DNA of 64,000 nucleotides. It comes from Candidatus Symbiobacter mobilis CR (lineage in GTDB: Bacteria > Pseudomonadota > Gammaproteobacteria > Burkholderiales > Burkholderiaceae_C). Position numbers and translations under genes: made by a program. The notes under the pieces are model-generated. The model did no database searches and was not told the DNA's origin. It saw nothing but the letters and a program-made list of their open reading frames with translations. Positions 43,920 to 53,481 of the stretch are shown here, piece after piece (the stretch's first letter is position 1; the number at the start of each line of letters is the position of its first letter). Where the stretch lies: NCBI RefSeq assembly GCF_000477435.1, contig NC_022576.1, forward strand, positions 2,294,001 through 2,358,000, in the 5' to 3' direction.

Positions 43920-46900
43920 ATGAACCCATTGAACAAAGAGGAGTTTGAACAGGCGCTGCGTGAATGTGCAGAGGAGCGCATCCACCTGATCGGCAACATT
44001 CAACCGCATGGCGCTGCTTTGGTGCTGGGGGCTGCCCCTTTGCATTGTGTACAGCAAGCCAGTGAGAACCTGGCAGATTTTGTAGATTTGCCTTCAGGCA
44101 ATGCACTGGGCAGCCCCCTCGTCGAGGTTCTGGGTGAAGAGGCCGCATCACAAGTGCAGACATTGATAGCACTTGCAAGCAAGAGGAATACGGCTACCGC
44201 AGTGCTGGCCGTCACCAGCGGGGGTGCTGAAACCAGGCTGCAAGCGCACCTGTATAGCGGAAATGGTCCGTGGGTGCTGGAACTCGAACGCGATGAAGGC
44301 ACGCATCTGGAAGCCCAATTGGCGCAACTACAACTGGAGTTTCAGCAAACCTTGCTGAATTTTGATTCGGACGCCGATCTGATTCAGTACCTCAACGAGC
44401 TTGCCAAACTGGTGCGCAAGCTTACGGGGTATGACAGCGTCATGGTGTATCAATTCAATTCCCGATGGGATGGTGAGATCATTGCGCAGGATAAAGCCGA
44501 ATTTGCGCACTCCTACCTGGGGCAGCACTTTCCGGCCAGTGATATTCCGTCGCAGGCCAGGCGCCTATATTCCACCAATTTGGTTCGCATTGTGGTGGAT
44601 ATTGATGCGCAGCCGGTTCCTTTATTACCCTCACTCCATCCCGTAACGGGTGAGCCGCTGGATATGACCTATTCGGCCTTGCGCAGTTTGTCACCGATTC
44701 ATTTGGCTTATCTGCGCAACATTGGTGTTGCAGCCTCCATGGTGATTTCTTTGATGCAAGACGGTCAATTGTGGGGCTTGGTGGCTTGCCATCATTTGAC
44801 GCCCAAGCGGGTCTCCATTGCCATGCGCGAATCGGCGATTTTTATTAGTCGCATGGTGTCGGCCAAGTTATCCAGTTTCGCAGCTATCGAGCAACGCGCC
44901 AAATTGGATCAGGCCAATACGATGGTGAGCGATTTGGTCAAATCTATCGCGATGGAAGAAGAGTCGGTCGTATTGCAGAACCTGCTGCCGCGTTTGATGG
45001 ATTTGCTGCATGCGACGGGAATGATTGTGATAGTGGAAGGCCAATCTCATGTGTATGGTGTGGTGCCAGACCCGGCATCGACGCACGCACTGCTCCAATG
45101 GCTGGGGTTGCAACCCACCGGTCAGGTTTTTTCTTGTGACGAACTCGGGCAGGTGTACACGGCAGCGTTGGCTTACCCTAATGTGGCATCAGGTGTATTG
45201 ACGACCGCATTGACCCAAAAAATGCGCAATGCCATCGTTTGGTTGCGTCCAGAAAAGCCGAGTACCGTGAAATGGGCGGGAAACTACCAAACCGGACTGA
45301 TACAGAATGCGGCGGGCAATTTCCGGCTCACGCCCCGCAAATCTTTTGAAATATGGACAGAAACCTGGCGCGGACGCAGCGACCCTTGGTCGCGGGCCGA
45401 TACCGGCATCGCCGCCATGCTGACGCACTCGGTGTCTGAAGCGCTGGCGCAAAAACACAAATTGGCGGTAGAACTCAACAAAATCCGGCAAGCACATCTG
45501 GCCTCGGACACCACGGTACAGCAATTCAACAAACTCACCAGTTCCGTGCCTGGTGTGGTATATCAGCTTTTGGTCACGCCCCATGGCAGTTGGACATTTT
45601 TGTATTTGAGCGCCCGGCTTTGTGAGCTGTATGAAGTATCGCCAGAGGATGTCTACCGCGACCACAAGGTGATGACGAACTGTATTGTTGCCGAGGATCG
45701 GGAATCGCACCGGGCCTCTGTGCTGTATGCCTGTGAAATGTTATCGCCATGGACGCATGAACACCAGATTCAAACCACGAGTGGTGTACGAAAGTGGGTG
45801 CGTGGCCATGCATTGCCTGAAAAGCAGGAGGACGGCAGCATATTGTGGCATGGCATTCTTACCGACATTACCGAGCGAAAGCGCCTGGATGCCGAACGCG
45901 AGTGCTTGCTCTTGCGTGATATTTCTCGGCAAAAAGCGTATGAATTGGAAATCACCCGTGCCAAAGAAGCTGCCGAAGCCGCCAACCTGTCAAAAAGCCG
46001 ATTTTTGGCCACGATGTCGCATGAGATACGCACCCCCATGAACGGCATTTTGGGTATGGCGCAACTGCTGTTAATGCCCAACCTGAAAGAAGACGAGTAT
46101 CGCGAGTATGCAAGAACTATTTTCTTATCTGGACAAACATTGTTGACACTGCTCAACGACATTCTTGACTTGTCCAAAATCGAGGCAGGGAAATTTCAGC
46201 TTGATAGCGTTATTTTCCAACCCGACTTGCTTCTACGCGAAATACAAATGTTGTTTGCTAGCACAGCAAATTCCAAGGGGTTGCAACTCGAATACCAATG
46301 GAAAGGCTCGCCCGTTAGTCACTACTTGGCTGACGCGAACCGTGTTCGTCAGATGCTTTCCAACATCGTTGGAAATGCCATCAAATTCACCCGGGAGGGG
46401 TATGTTCGCATCGAAGGCGTCGAGATGGAACATGATGAGGAGTCTGCCCGGCTGGAGTTTTCGGTGAGCGATACAGGCATAGGCATACCACCAGAAAAAA
46501 TGGATTTGCTTTTTCAGCCGTTTTCGCAGACCGATAACTCGATCACGCGAGAGTTTGGCGGCTCGGGGCTGGGCTTGTCTATCGTGCGCCATCTGGCCAA
46601 AATGATGGGCGGTGACGTGGGGGTGGAAAGCCTTGCTGGCAGGGGATCCAGATTTTGGTTTCGTGTACGGGTCAAACAGGCCGCAAAGAATGGAATACGT
46701 AGCGGTGCAGAACCTGGTGCGGAACTTCTGGCGCCAGCCAACACCGTCACCGAACCTGCGCTGTTTGCCGGATGCGTGTTGGTGGTGGAGGACAACACCG
46801 TCAACCGCATGGTGATCGAGTCCTTGCTGACAAAACTGGGCCTCAGTGTGATGCCAGCCTACGACGGCCAGCAAGCCCTGGACACCATCACCCAAGGCGC

Positions 46901-47153
46901 TTGTCCTGACCTTGTTCTGATGGATTTGCACATGCCGGTCATGGATGGCTACGATGCCACAAAACGAATACGCCAATGGGAGCGTGATAACACCCGGCCA
47001 CGCATTCCCATCATTGCCTTGACAGCCGATGCGTATGAAGAAGACCGCCAGCATTGCCTAGCTGTGGGAATGGACGATTTTCTGACGAAGCCCATTGCAT
47101 TGGATATCCTGAAGTCCGCTTTATACAAGTGGCTAACCCAAAAAATGCAGTAG
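43920..47153 (+). CDS. bacteriophytochrome hybrid histidine kinase
   Basis: 1077 residues. The photosensory core is complete. Cys16 in RECAEERIHLIGNIQPHG is placed as the biliverdin-binding cysteine of bacterial phytochromes. The GAF domain has FPASDIPSQARRLY near 208 and LSPIHLAYLRNIGV near 260. The PHY tongue has LTPRKSFEIWTE near 475. A PAS domain (about 540-660), HisKA with His701 in MSHEIRTPMNG, HATPase (DTGIGI, GSGLGL) and a REC domain with Asp1002 follow. It should respond to red/far-red light by phosphotransfer. No heme oxygenase gene for biliverdin is adjacent. The C-terminal half resembles that of the kinase at 15537-20369. Confidence 0.94.
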   Translation: MNPLNKEEFEQALRECAEERIHLIGNIQPHGAALVLGAAPLHCVQQASENLADFVDLPSGNALGSPLVEVLGEEAASQVQTLIALASKRNTATAVLAVTSGGAETRLQAHLYSGNGPWVLELERDEGTHLEAQLAQLQLEFQQTLLNFDSDADLIQYLNELAKLVRKLTGYDSVMVYQFNSRWDGEIIAQDKAEFAHSYLGQHFPASDIPSQARRLYSTNLVRIVVDIDAQPVPLLPSLHPVTGEPLDMTYSALRSLSPIHLAYLRNIGVAASMVISLMQDGQLWGLVACHHLTPKRVSIAMRESAIFISRMVSAKLSSFAAIEQRAKLDQANTMVSDLVKSIAMEEESVVLQNLLPRLMDLLHATGMIVIVEGQSHVYGVVPDPASTHALLQWLGLQPTGQVFSCDELGQVYTAALAYPNVASGVLTTALTQKMRNAIVWLRPEKPSTVKWAGNYQTGLIQNAAGNFRLTPRKSFEIWTETWRGRSDPWSRADTGIAAMLTHSVSEALAQKHKLAVELNKIRQAHLASDTTVQQFNKLTSSVPGVVYQLLVTPHGSWTFLYLSARLCELYEVSPEDVYRDHKVMTNCIVAEDRESHRASVLYACEMLSPWTHEHQIQTTSGVRKWVRGHALPEKQEDGSILWHGILTDITERKRLDAERECLLLRDISRQKAYELEITRAKEAAEAANLSKSRFLATMSHEIRTPMNGILGMAQLLLMPNLKEDEYREYARTIFLSGQTLLTLLNDILDLSKIEAGKFQLDSVIFQPDLLLREIQMLFASTANSKGLQLEYQWKGSPVSHYLADANRVRQMLSNIVGNAIKFTREGYVRIEGVEMEHDEESARLEFSVSDTGIGIPPEKMDLLFQPFSQTDNSITREFGGSGLGLSIVRHLAKMMGGDVGVESLAGRGSRFWFRVRVKQAAKNGIRSGAEPGAELLAPANTVTEPALFAGCVLVVEDNTVNRMVIESLLTKLGLSVMPAYDGQQALDTITQGACPDLVLMDLHMPVMDGYDATKRIRQWERDNTRPRIPIIALTADAYEEDRQHCLAVGMDDFLTKPIALDILKSALYKWLTQKMQ

Positions 47154-47155
47154 GC

Positions 47156-47410
47156 CTATTGGGATCGGCCAATGGTTTGGCGCCGACCCTCTTCCCGCGC
47201 TGCCTGAAACTGTACTTCGGTGACGTTGGGTGCATGAGCGCGGCGGGCCAGGATTCGGTCAATGGCGCTGATGTGCTGCTGGCGGGCGTGGGCGCGCTGC
47301 ACGGCCTCGCGCATCAAGTCGGCAATGACGGCACTCTTGTTCGGCTCGGCAAAGGTGGCGTTGCATGCTTCTTTGACATCGTCTGGCACGCTGAAATGGA
47401 CGGTTGACAT
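47156..47410 (-). CDS. ribbon-helix-helix antitoxin-like protein
   Basis: 84 residues from an ATG with AGGGA six bases upstream. The N-terminus STVHFSVPDDVKEACNATF followed by NKSAVIADLMREAV fits an RHH DNA-binding dimer (beta strand, helix, turn, helix). The C-terminal helix (ILARRAHAPNVTEVQFQAAREEGRR) resembles the toxin-wrapping tail of ParD/RelB-type antitoxins. No toxin gene is beside it: prmC is upstream and the phytochrome gene lies convergent two bases away. It may be an orphan antitoxin or a plain regulator. Confidence 0.6.
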   Translation of the reverse strand: MSTVHFSVPDDVKEACNATFAEPNKSAVIADLMREAVQRAHARQQHISAIDRILARRAHAPNVTEVQFQAAREEGRRQTIGRSQ

Positions 47411-47586
47411 GGCAATTCCCTGGGTTGTGGAAACATTCAACAATGTTGTGTATGGCAATCTACATCCAGGTTCTATCCAGGTCAACCGCTGGTTGATGGA
47501 GTCTGGGGCGGGCGGTGCGGTGGTCTCGTTTTTTTCGGACATCTACTGTGACACAGGGGGCTGTCAACATCTTCTTCTCCTACTAC

Positions 47587-48447
47587 TCACTCCACTCTGC
47601 CGCCGCTGCATCGTTCGATTCCCGCCAAATCCCGGCGGGTGGACACCATCGCCATGCCCTGTGCTTGCAAGAGGTTGCGCACGGCCATGGCTTGGTCGTA
47701 GCCGTGTTCGAGGAGTAGCCAGCCACCGGGGCGCAGGTGTGTCGGGGCATTGCCAATGATGGTGCGTAGGGCGTCGAGGCCGTCTGCGCCGCTGCGTAGC
47801 GCTAGGGCGGGTTCCTGGTGCAGGGCGCTGAGGTGTGCATCGCCCTCGGCAATGTACGGGGGGTTGGAGACGATGGCGTCAAAGCCTTGCTGTGCCGCAC
47901 CGGGTGGTAGGGCCGCAAACCAGTCGCCCGCAAACCAGTCGATGGTCAGCCCTAAGCGATGGGCGTTGGATCGTGCCACGTCGAGCGCATCTTCACTGGC
48001 ATCGGTGGCACAAACCTGCCATTGCGGGCGGCGGGCTTGCAAGGCCAAGGCGATGGCGCCGCTGCCGGTTCCAAGGTCGAGCACGCGCAGGGGTTGCTCG
48101 GGCGCAGGCGGCAGCACTTTCAGCGCCCAATCGACCAGCGTTTCCGTATCGGGCCGGGGGACGAGCACGCGCGCATCGACGTGCAGCAGCAGGCCATGGA
48201 ACTCCTGCGCGCCAAGCAGGTATCCCATTGGCTCCCCAGCTTGGTAGCGGGTGAGCAAGGTCTGCAACTGTCGGGCGGATTGGGCCGATACAACAGCTTC
48301 ACCATGGGCCAGCAGCCAGCCACGGTCTTCACAGCCCAGCACAGAACCCAGCAGCCGTTGCGCGTCCAGCCTGTCCACGCCTTGCAAGGCGAGATGGCGT
48401 AAAGCCTGGGCAACAGTGACGGTATTGGTATTGGTGCCGGGCAGCAT
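47587..48447 (-). CDS. prmC: peptide chain release factor N5-glutamine methyltransferase
   Basis: A 286-residue enzyme that methylates the GGQ glutamine of release factors. The N-terminal helical domain is followed by VPRPDTETLVDWAL, the SAM loop VLDLGTGSGAIALAL near 122 and the catalytic SNPPYI near 190. Its substrate gene prfA lies eight bases upstream on the same strand. The order hemA-prfA-prmC is a classic conserved set. Confidence 0.95.
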   Translation of the reverse strand: MLPGTNTNTVTVAQALRHLALQGVDRLDAQRLLGSVLGCEDRGWLLAHGEAVVSAQSARQLQTLLTRYQAGEPMGYLLGAQEFHGLLLHVDARVLVPRPDTETLVDWALKVLPPAPEQPLRVLDLGTGSGAIALALQARRPQWQVCATDASEDALDVARSNAHRLGLTIDWFAGDWFAALPPGAAQQGFDAIVSNPPYIAEGDAHLSALHQEPALALRSGADGLDALRTIIGNAPTHLRPGGWLLLEHGYDQAMAVRNLLQAQGMAMVSTRRDLAGIERCSGGRVE

Positions 48448-48455
48448 CGCGCCCT

Positions 48456-49589
48456 TTACGCTGCGCCAGCCAGTTCCAGCTCGGCCAGAGCGTTGTTTGC
48501 CTCGAAGGCATGCAGTGCCGAGACCACGTCGTCAAGGTCGCCGTCGAGGATGTCGCCGAGTTTGTAGAGCGTCAGGTTGATGCGGTGGTCGGTCAGTCGG
48601 CCCTGGGGGAAGTTGTAGGTGCGGATGCGGTCGCTGCGATCCCCGCTGCCGATGAGGCTTTTGCGGTGCGCGGATTCCTTGGCCGCACGCTGCGCACGTT
48701 CTTTGTCCTGGATGCGCGCCACCAGCACGCGCAATGCCTGCGCCTTGTTGCTGTGCTGGCTGCGCCCGTCCTGGCATTCGGCGACGATGCCTGTCGGCAG
48801 GTGGGTGATGCGCACTGCGGAATCGGTCTTGTTGATGTGCTGCCCGCCAGCGCCGCTGGAGCGGTAGGTGTCGATGCGCAAGTCCGAAGGGAGCAGCGCA
48901 ATGGCCTGTTCCTCGTCCGGCTCGGCCATCACGGCGACGGTACATGCGCTGGTGTGGATGCGCCCTTGCGCTTCGGTGACGGGAACCCGCTGCACGCGGT
49001 GCCCGCCGGATTCGAACTTGAGCGTACCGAATACACCCGTGGCCCCCGGAACCCCTGGGGTGGCAGCGTCCCGGCTTTCGATGCGGACGACGACTTCCTT
49101 GTACCCGCCAAGCTCGCTGGCCGATTCGCTCACGACGGTGGGTTTCCACCCCCGGCGGTCACAGTAGCGCAGGTACATGCGCAGCAAATCTGCCGCGAAC
49201 AGTGCCGATTCATCCCCACCCGTTCCGGCGCGAATTTCCAGCAAGGCCGGGCGGGCATCGTCGGGGTCGCGGGGCAGGAGCATGCGCAGCAGCTCCCCTT
49301 CCAATTCGTCCAGCTCCGCCTGCGCAGCCGCCATTTCTTCACGGGCCAGCGTGGCCATGTCTTCGTCGCTGCCTGCATCAGCGCACAGGGTTTGCGCATC
49401 GTCGCGGTCTTTTTCGCGCTGTAGATAGCGTTGGTACCGCTGCGCCACCGCTGCGACGTCGTTGTGCTCCCGCGAGAGCGCAAGGAACTGCCCCATGTCG
49501 GCCATGATGTCGGGGCGGGAAAGCAGGAATTCGAGTTCGCCGAGTCGATCGACGTAGCGGGCAAGCCGGTGGCGCAAAAAAAGTTTCAT
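48456..49589 (-). CDS. prfA: peptide chain release factor 1
   Basis: A 377-residue factor that terminates at UAA and UAG. The stop-codon tripeptide is P-V-T in [19 protein letters not shown], which marks RF1 rather than RF2. The peptidyl-hydrolysis GGQ is in [17 protein letters not shown]. It is about 17 residues longer than usual; much of the excess is a Gly/Pro/Ala insertion ([12 protein letters not shown]) near 178, before the conserved [12 protein letters not shown]. It follows hemA by 30 bases. Confidence 0.96.
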   Translation of the reverse strand: MKLFLRHRLARYVDRLGELEFLLSRPDIMADMGQFLALSREHNDVAAVAQRYQRYLQREKDRDDAQTLCADAGSDEDMATLAREEMAAAQAELDELEGELLRMLLPRDPDDARPALLEIRAGTGGDESALFAADLLRMYLRYCDRRGWKPTVVSESASELGGYKEVVVRIESRDAATPGVPGATGVFGTLKFESGGHRVQRVPVTEAQGRIHTSACTVAVMAEPDEEQAIALLPSDLRIDTYRSSGAGGQHINKTDSAVRITHLPTGIVAECQDGRSQHSNKAQALRVLVARIQDKERAQRAAKESAHRKSLIGSGDRSDRIRTYNFPQGRLTDHRINLTLYKLGDILDGDLDDVVSALHAFEANNALAELELAGAA

Positions 49590-49619
49590 CGTTGGGGGCG
49601 CGGCGCGTGCAGCGCACGC

Positions 49620-50885
49620 TTAGCGCGTCTTGCGCAGAAAGAATTGCAAGGCAGCGGCTGCGGCGCGCTCGCGCGAGGCAGCGTCGCCGCTACGAAGCTC
49701 GGAACGCACGCCGTGGAGCATCTTGCGGCTGAGCCGGTGGGTCAGCGTGGCAAGTGCATCCTCTACGGGAACGCCACGCGCAAGCAGCTTGCGTGCATGG
49801 GCCAATTCCTGGTCGCGCCAGGCGTCAGACTGCGCATTGACCTGCTGGATGAAGGGAACCGCGCCACGCTGGTCGACCCAATGCAGGAACCCTTGCACTG
49901 CGGCATCGACGATCGCTTCTGCCTGCTCCAACGCTGCCTGGCGGTGGGAACAAGCGCTGCGCACCACCGCGCCGAGGTCGTCGACCGAACAGAGCGTGAC
50001 ACCGGGCAAGGCAGCCACTTCAGGTTCAATGTCGCGGGGAACGGCTAGGTCGAGCAGAAACATCGGTGCCGTGCGCCGGTGTAGACATCGCTGCATGGCG
50101 CCTAGTCCGATGATGGGCAGGGTGCTGGCGGTGCAGCTCACCACGATGTCGAATTCGTGCAGGCGCTCGGGCAAGTCAGCCAGGCGCATCACGTCTGCGT
50201 CATGGCGGCGGGCCAGCTCTTCCCCGCGAGAGACGGTGCGGTTCGCCACAGCCATGCTGTTGGGGCGGCGTGCGGCAAAGTGGGTGGCGCACAGCTCGAT
50301 CATGTCCCCGGCGCCGATGAACAGGATGCGCGTGCGCTGCAAGTCGCCCAGGCAGGTTTCGGCCATGCGCACCGCCGCAGCGGCCATGCTGATCGAACGT
50401 TCACCGATGCCGGTGGAACTGCGCACCTGCTTGGCTACAGCGAAGGAGCGCTCGAAAAGGTGGCCTAGCGTCGAGCCGATCGTCCCTACGCTGCGGGCGG
50501 CGCGAACGGCTTTTTTGAGCTGGCCGAGGATCTGCGGCTCCCCCAGCACCATCGAATCCAGCCCGCTGGCCACGCGAAAGGCATGGCGCACCGCCAACCG
50601 ATCGCGCAAGGTGTAGGCGTGGGTGCGGAGCGTGTCCGGGGCCATGCCACCGTGGTCGGCCAGCCATGCCAGGGCTGGCTCGGCGTAGGCACCGTCGTCG
50701 GCGCCGTAGATTTCCACCCTGTTGCAGGTCGAAACCAGCGCGGCTTCACACTGGCCGGGCAGGGCAGTACGCAAGTCCTGCAAGGCGAGGGGCACTTGCT
50801 CCAGCGCCCACGCAAAGCGGCTGCGCACCGCTAGCGGCGCCGTTGTGTGATTGATGCCTACTGCCCATACCGCCGTGGTCGCCAT
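49620..50885 (-). CDS. hemA: glutamyl-tRNA reductase
   Basis: A 421-residue first enzyme of C5-pathway tetrapyrrole synthesis. Catalytic Cys54 is in VSTCNRVEIYG, GLDSMVLGEPQILGQ lies near 109 and the NADPH-domain loop FIGAGDMIELCA near 187. The C-terminal dimer domain ends in a short basic tail. It heads the hemA-prfA-prmC operon. Heme made through this route is the source of biliverdin needed by the nearby phytochrome, but that is a general metabolic link, not operon evidence. Confidence 0.96.
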   Translation of the reverse strand: MATTAVWAVGINHTTAPLAVRSRFAWALEQVPLALQDLRTALPGQCEAALVSTCNRVEIYGADDGAYAEPALAWLADHGGMAPDTLRTHAYTLRDRLAVRHAFRVASGLDSMVLGEPQILGQLKKAVRAARSVGTIGSTLGHLFERSFAVAKQVRSSTGIGERSISMAAAAVRMAETCLGDLQRTRILFIGAGDMIELCATHFAARRPNSMAVANRTVSRGEELARRHDADVMRLADLPERLHEFDIVVSCTASTLPIIGLGAMQRCLHRRTAPMFLLDLAVPRDIEPEVAALPGVTLCSVDDLGAVVRSACSHRQAALEQAEAIVDAAVQGFLHWVDQRGAVPFIQQVNAQSDAWRDQELAHARKLLARGVPVEDALATLTHRLSRKMLHGVRSELRSGDAASRERAAAAALQFFLRKTR

Positions 50886-50940
50886 AGTCAGATTCTAAAA
50901 TTTTGGGTTTTTGGCGAAACAGAGCAATGTAGGCGATTGC

Positions 50941-51228
50941 ATGGGGCTGTATTCCACTATCTTGCATCTGGCGAACTTCCTGGCACCTGCCTTGTGGATG
51001 GCGCTGGCGTTCCCCACTATCGCTGCCCTGCTGGGAGGGGCCGCACGTGCTGCTTGGAACGGGCAGGCATGGAAGCGGCAAGTAGGGACGCACCTGCTGC
51101 TGGGCAGCGCTGTACTTGTTATGGGCCTGCTGGTGTTGGGGCGCGATGGAAAAATGGCGACGTATCTGGCTCTGGTGATCGTCGGCGCGACGGTGCAGAC
51201 CGTATTCGGATGTCGGGGGCGGGCATAA
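50941..51228 (+). CDS. small three-helix membrane protein
   Basis: 95 residues with three hydrophobic segments (about 10-35, 50-65, 72-88) separated by short basic loops. It starts at ATG 50941, with a weak AGG about eight bases upstream; an in-frame TTG at 50911 is possible. No family was recognised. It is divergent from hemA and convergent with the next small membrane protein. Confidence 0.55.
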   Translation: MGLYSTILHLANFLAPALWMALAFPTIAALLGGAARAAWNGQAWKRQVGTHLLLGSAVLVMGLLVLGRDGKMATYLALVIVGATVQTVFGCRGRA

Positions 51229-51245
51229 CGGGGTAGGGATAGGGA

Positions 51246-51530
51246 TCAATCCCCGCCACCACCGTCTCCTCCACCGCCGTCTCCACCATCCCCGCCATCG
51301 CCAATGTCCCAATCACCGCAGTCGCCCCAGTCACCTGTATCACAGCCACGGTGGATATAACCACCGATCACCCACCCCGCCCACGTAGCGATGGCAACGA
51401 TCCCTACGGCATTCCACGTGCCGGCATGTTCTGTTTTGGTGGCAATCGCTGCCATAGTGCAGCAAAACAGCGCGCCAAGAATCTTCCCCAACGTGTAGGG
51501 ATGCTGGTAAGGATCGGGGTCGGCATTCAT
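51246..51530 (-). CDS. small membrane protein with Gly/Asp-repeat tail
   Basis: 94 residues with two hydrophobic stretches (about 15-30 and 40-57) and a C-terminal 30-residue tail made of GDGG/GGGGD repeats after a Trp/Cys/Asp patch. The tail is coded by short repeats of CCACCGTCT type at 51251-51300. It starts nine bases after the PfkB kinase stop, so cotranscription is likely. Function is unknown; an acidic glycine tail could bind calcium, but no known motif fits. Confidence 0.5.
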   Translation of the reverse strand: MNADPDPYQHPYTLGKILGALFCCTMAAIATKTEHAGTWNAVGIVAIATWAGWVIGGYIHRGCDTGDWGDCGDWDIGDGGDGGDGGGGDGGGGD

Positions 51531-51539
51531 ACTCGGCGT

Positions 51540-52628
51540 TTATACCGATAGAGAGCGCTCCACGTCAGCACACACGGCCAGCAACGTCTCCCGCTGCAGC
51601 CGGGTTCCGTATTGCGCCACCACCCGGGTTGCGCAGGCGTTGGCCAGGGCTGCGGCTTGCGTGGTGTTGCGGCCGTGGGTCACTGCATACAGAAAAACCC
51701 CCGCAAACATGTCCCCCGCCCCGTTGGTGTCGATGGCGCGTACCTTCGGCGCAGGCACTTCGGTGCGCCGGTCGCCTTCGACGACGATGCACCCTTGCGC
51801 GGCGCGGGTAATGCACACGGTCTGCGCACACCGGGCAAGCCGGGTGCAGGCTGCGGACAAGTCTTCGCCATCGCACCAGGCGCGGGCTTCGGCTTCGTTG
51901 CAGAACAGGTAGCGCAGCGCTCCCGTATCTGCATTGCCCACCATGGCATCCAGCCCTTCGCGGCAGTAGCGGATCATGCTGACGTCGCTGAGCGTCAAGG
52001 CCAAATCCACGCCATGTTCCCGTGCCAGTGCACGCCCAGCCAGCACGGCGTCGAGCGCGCTGGGGGAAGATGCCAGGTACCCTTCCATGTAGTAGATGCC
52101 AGAACGGGCCAAGGCTTCGGGGTGCAGCGCGTTGCGGTCGATCTGCGCGGACACGCCGAGAAAGGTGCTCATGCTGCGCTCGGCATCGGGGGTGATGAGT
52201 ACCAGGCAATTGCCGGTCTGCCCCTGGGGCGCACGGGCCAGGTTGCCATCCACGCCATGGGCACGCAAGTCGTTGAGGTAAAAGTCGCCCAAGTCGTCGT
52301 CGGCCACGCAACAGGAATAGAACGACCGCCCGCCAAGCTGGGTGAAGGCCACGACGGTATTGGCCGCCGAACCGCCCCCCGCGCAATGCCCGGCTACGCC
52401 TTGCAGCAATGCCTGCAATTGCGCCAAGCGGTTTGCATCAATGAGCGCCATCTGCCCTTTGCCGACGCCAGCATCGCGCAATTGCTCTTCGGATACCTCG
52501 TACTCGGCATCGACGAGCGCATTGCCGATGGCGTAGAGGTCGTAGCGATTGCCGTGATTGGTGTGATTAGCGTGATCAACGTGATCAACGTGGCTGTCAT
52601 GGGCTGCGCAGTCTCGATGCATGGTCAT
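51540..52628 (-). CDS. PfkB-family sugar/nucleoside kinase (adenosine kinase-like)
   Basis: A 362-residue ribokinase-fold kinase. GNALVDAEYEV near 35, the GGGSAANTVVAFTQLGG loop near 84 and the active-site DTNGAGDMFAG near 300 define the family; the overall pattern is closest to bacterial adenosine-kinase-like proteins. The substrate is not certain. The first 27 residues are a His/Asp/Asn-rich repeat (HVDHVDHANHTNHGN) outside the fold, coded partly by tandem GTGATCAAC. The start at 52628 is fixed by an ATGA overlap with fpr. Confidence 0.85.
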   Translation of the reverse strand: MTMHRDCAAHDSHVDHVDHANHTNHGNRYDLYAIGNALVDAEYEVSEEQLRDAGVGKGQMALIDANRLAQLQALLQGVAGHCAGGGSAANTVVAFTQLGGRSFYSCCVADDDLGDFYLNDLRAHGVDGNLARAPQGQTGNCLVLITPDAERSMSTFLGVSAQIDRNALHPEALARSGIYYMEGYLASSPSALDAVLAGRALAREHGVDLALTLSDVSMIRYCREGLDAMVGNADTGALRYLFCNEAEARAWCDGEDLSAACTRLARCAQTVCITRAAQGCIVVEGDRRTEVPAPKVRAIDTNGAGDMFAGVFLYAVTHGRNTTQAAALANACATRVVAQYGTRLQRETLLAVCADVERSLSV

Positions 52629-53401
52629 TGCTCCACAAAAGCGCGTTCGATGACGAAGTCGCCGGGGCGGGTGGTGTTGCCTTCCAGGAACCCGCGCTTT
52701 TCCAATAGCTTTTTGAGGTCTTGCAGAAAGTCCGGGCTGCCGCAGATCATGGCGCGGTCGGTGGCGGGGTCGATGGGCGGCAGGTGCAGATCACTGGCGA
52801 GCTTGCCGTTGTCGATGAGCGTGGTGATGCGCCCCTGGTTGCGGAAGGATTCCCGCGTCACCGTGGGGTAGTAGCGCATCTGCTGGGAAACCATCTCTCC
52901 GAGGAATTCATGGTCGGGCAGCTCCAGCGTCAGGTAGTCGTGGTACGCCAGTTCCGCCACCTGCCGCACCCCGTGGACGAGCACGACTGTCTCGAATTTC
53001 TCGTAGGTTGCGGGGTCGCGGACGATGCTGAGGAAAGGCGCCAGCCCCGTTCCCGTGCCGAATAGGTACAGGTTCTTGCCGGGCAATAGGTAGTCGATCA
53101 GCAAGGTTCCCGTGGGTTTCTTGCCCACGACGATGTGATCACCCACCTGAATATGCTGCAAGCGCGAGGTCAAGGGACCGTCGGGCACCTTGATGCTGAG
53201 GAATTCGAGGTGATCCTCATAGTTCGCGCTGACGATGCTGTAGGCGCGCAGCAGGGGTTTGCTCCCATCCATGCGCAGCCCGATCATCGTGAAGTGGCCG
53301 TTGGAAAAACGCAGCGCGACGTCCCGGGTCGTGGTGAAGCTGAAAAGACGATCCGTCCAGTGGTGGACGCTCAACACGGTTTCATTCAGGTATGCGCTCA
53401 T
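52625..53401 (-). CDS. fpr: ferredoxin-NADP(+) reductase
   Basis: A 258-residue flavoenzyme of the bacterial FPR type. The FAD motif RAYSIVS is near 52, a glycine-rich LFGTGTGLAPFLSI NADP loop near 113, and the C-terminus ends VIERAFVEQ, the usual FPR end with the aromatic residue near the flavin. It passes electrons between NADPH and ferredoxin or flavodoxin. The start MSAYLNETV removes a 28-residue upstream frame that looks non-coding. It is coupled to the PfkB gene. Confidence 0.94.
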   Translation of the reverse strand: MSAYLNETVLSVHHWTDRLFSFTTTRDVALRFSNGHFTMIGLRMDGSKPLLRAYSIVSANYEDHLEFLSIKVPDGPLTSRLQHIQVGDHIVVGKKPTGTLLIDYLLPGKNLYLFGTGTGLAPFLSIVRDPATYEKFETVVLVHGVRQVAELAYHDYLTLELPDHEFLGEMVSQQMRYYPTVTRESFRNQGRITTLIDNGKLASDLHLPPIDPATDRAMICGSPDFLQDLKKLLEKRGFLEGNTTRPGDFVIERAFVEQ

Positions 53402-53481
53402 GCGGGGCCTTGCAGGGGTCGAAAAAAAAGGGGGGAAGTCTAGAACAGCCCCCCTTGGCCCTTGTCGGGCAGCACCTGCGG

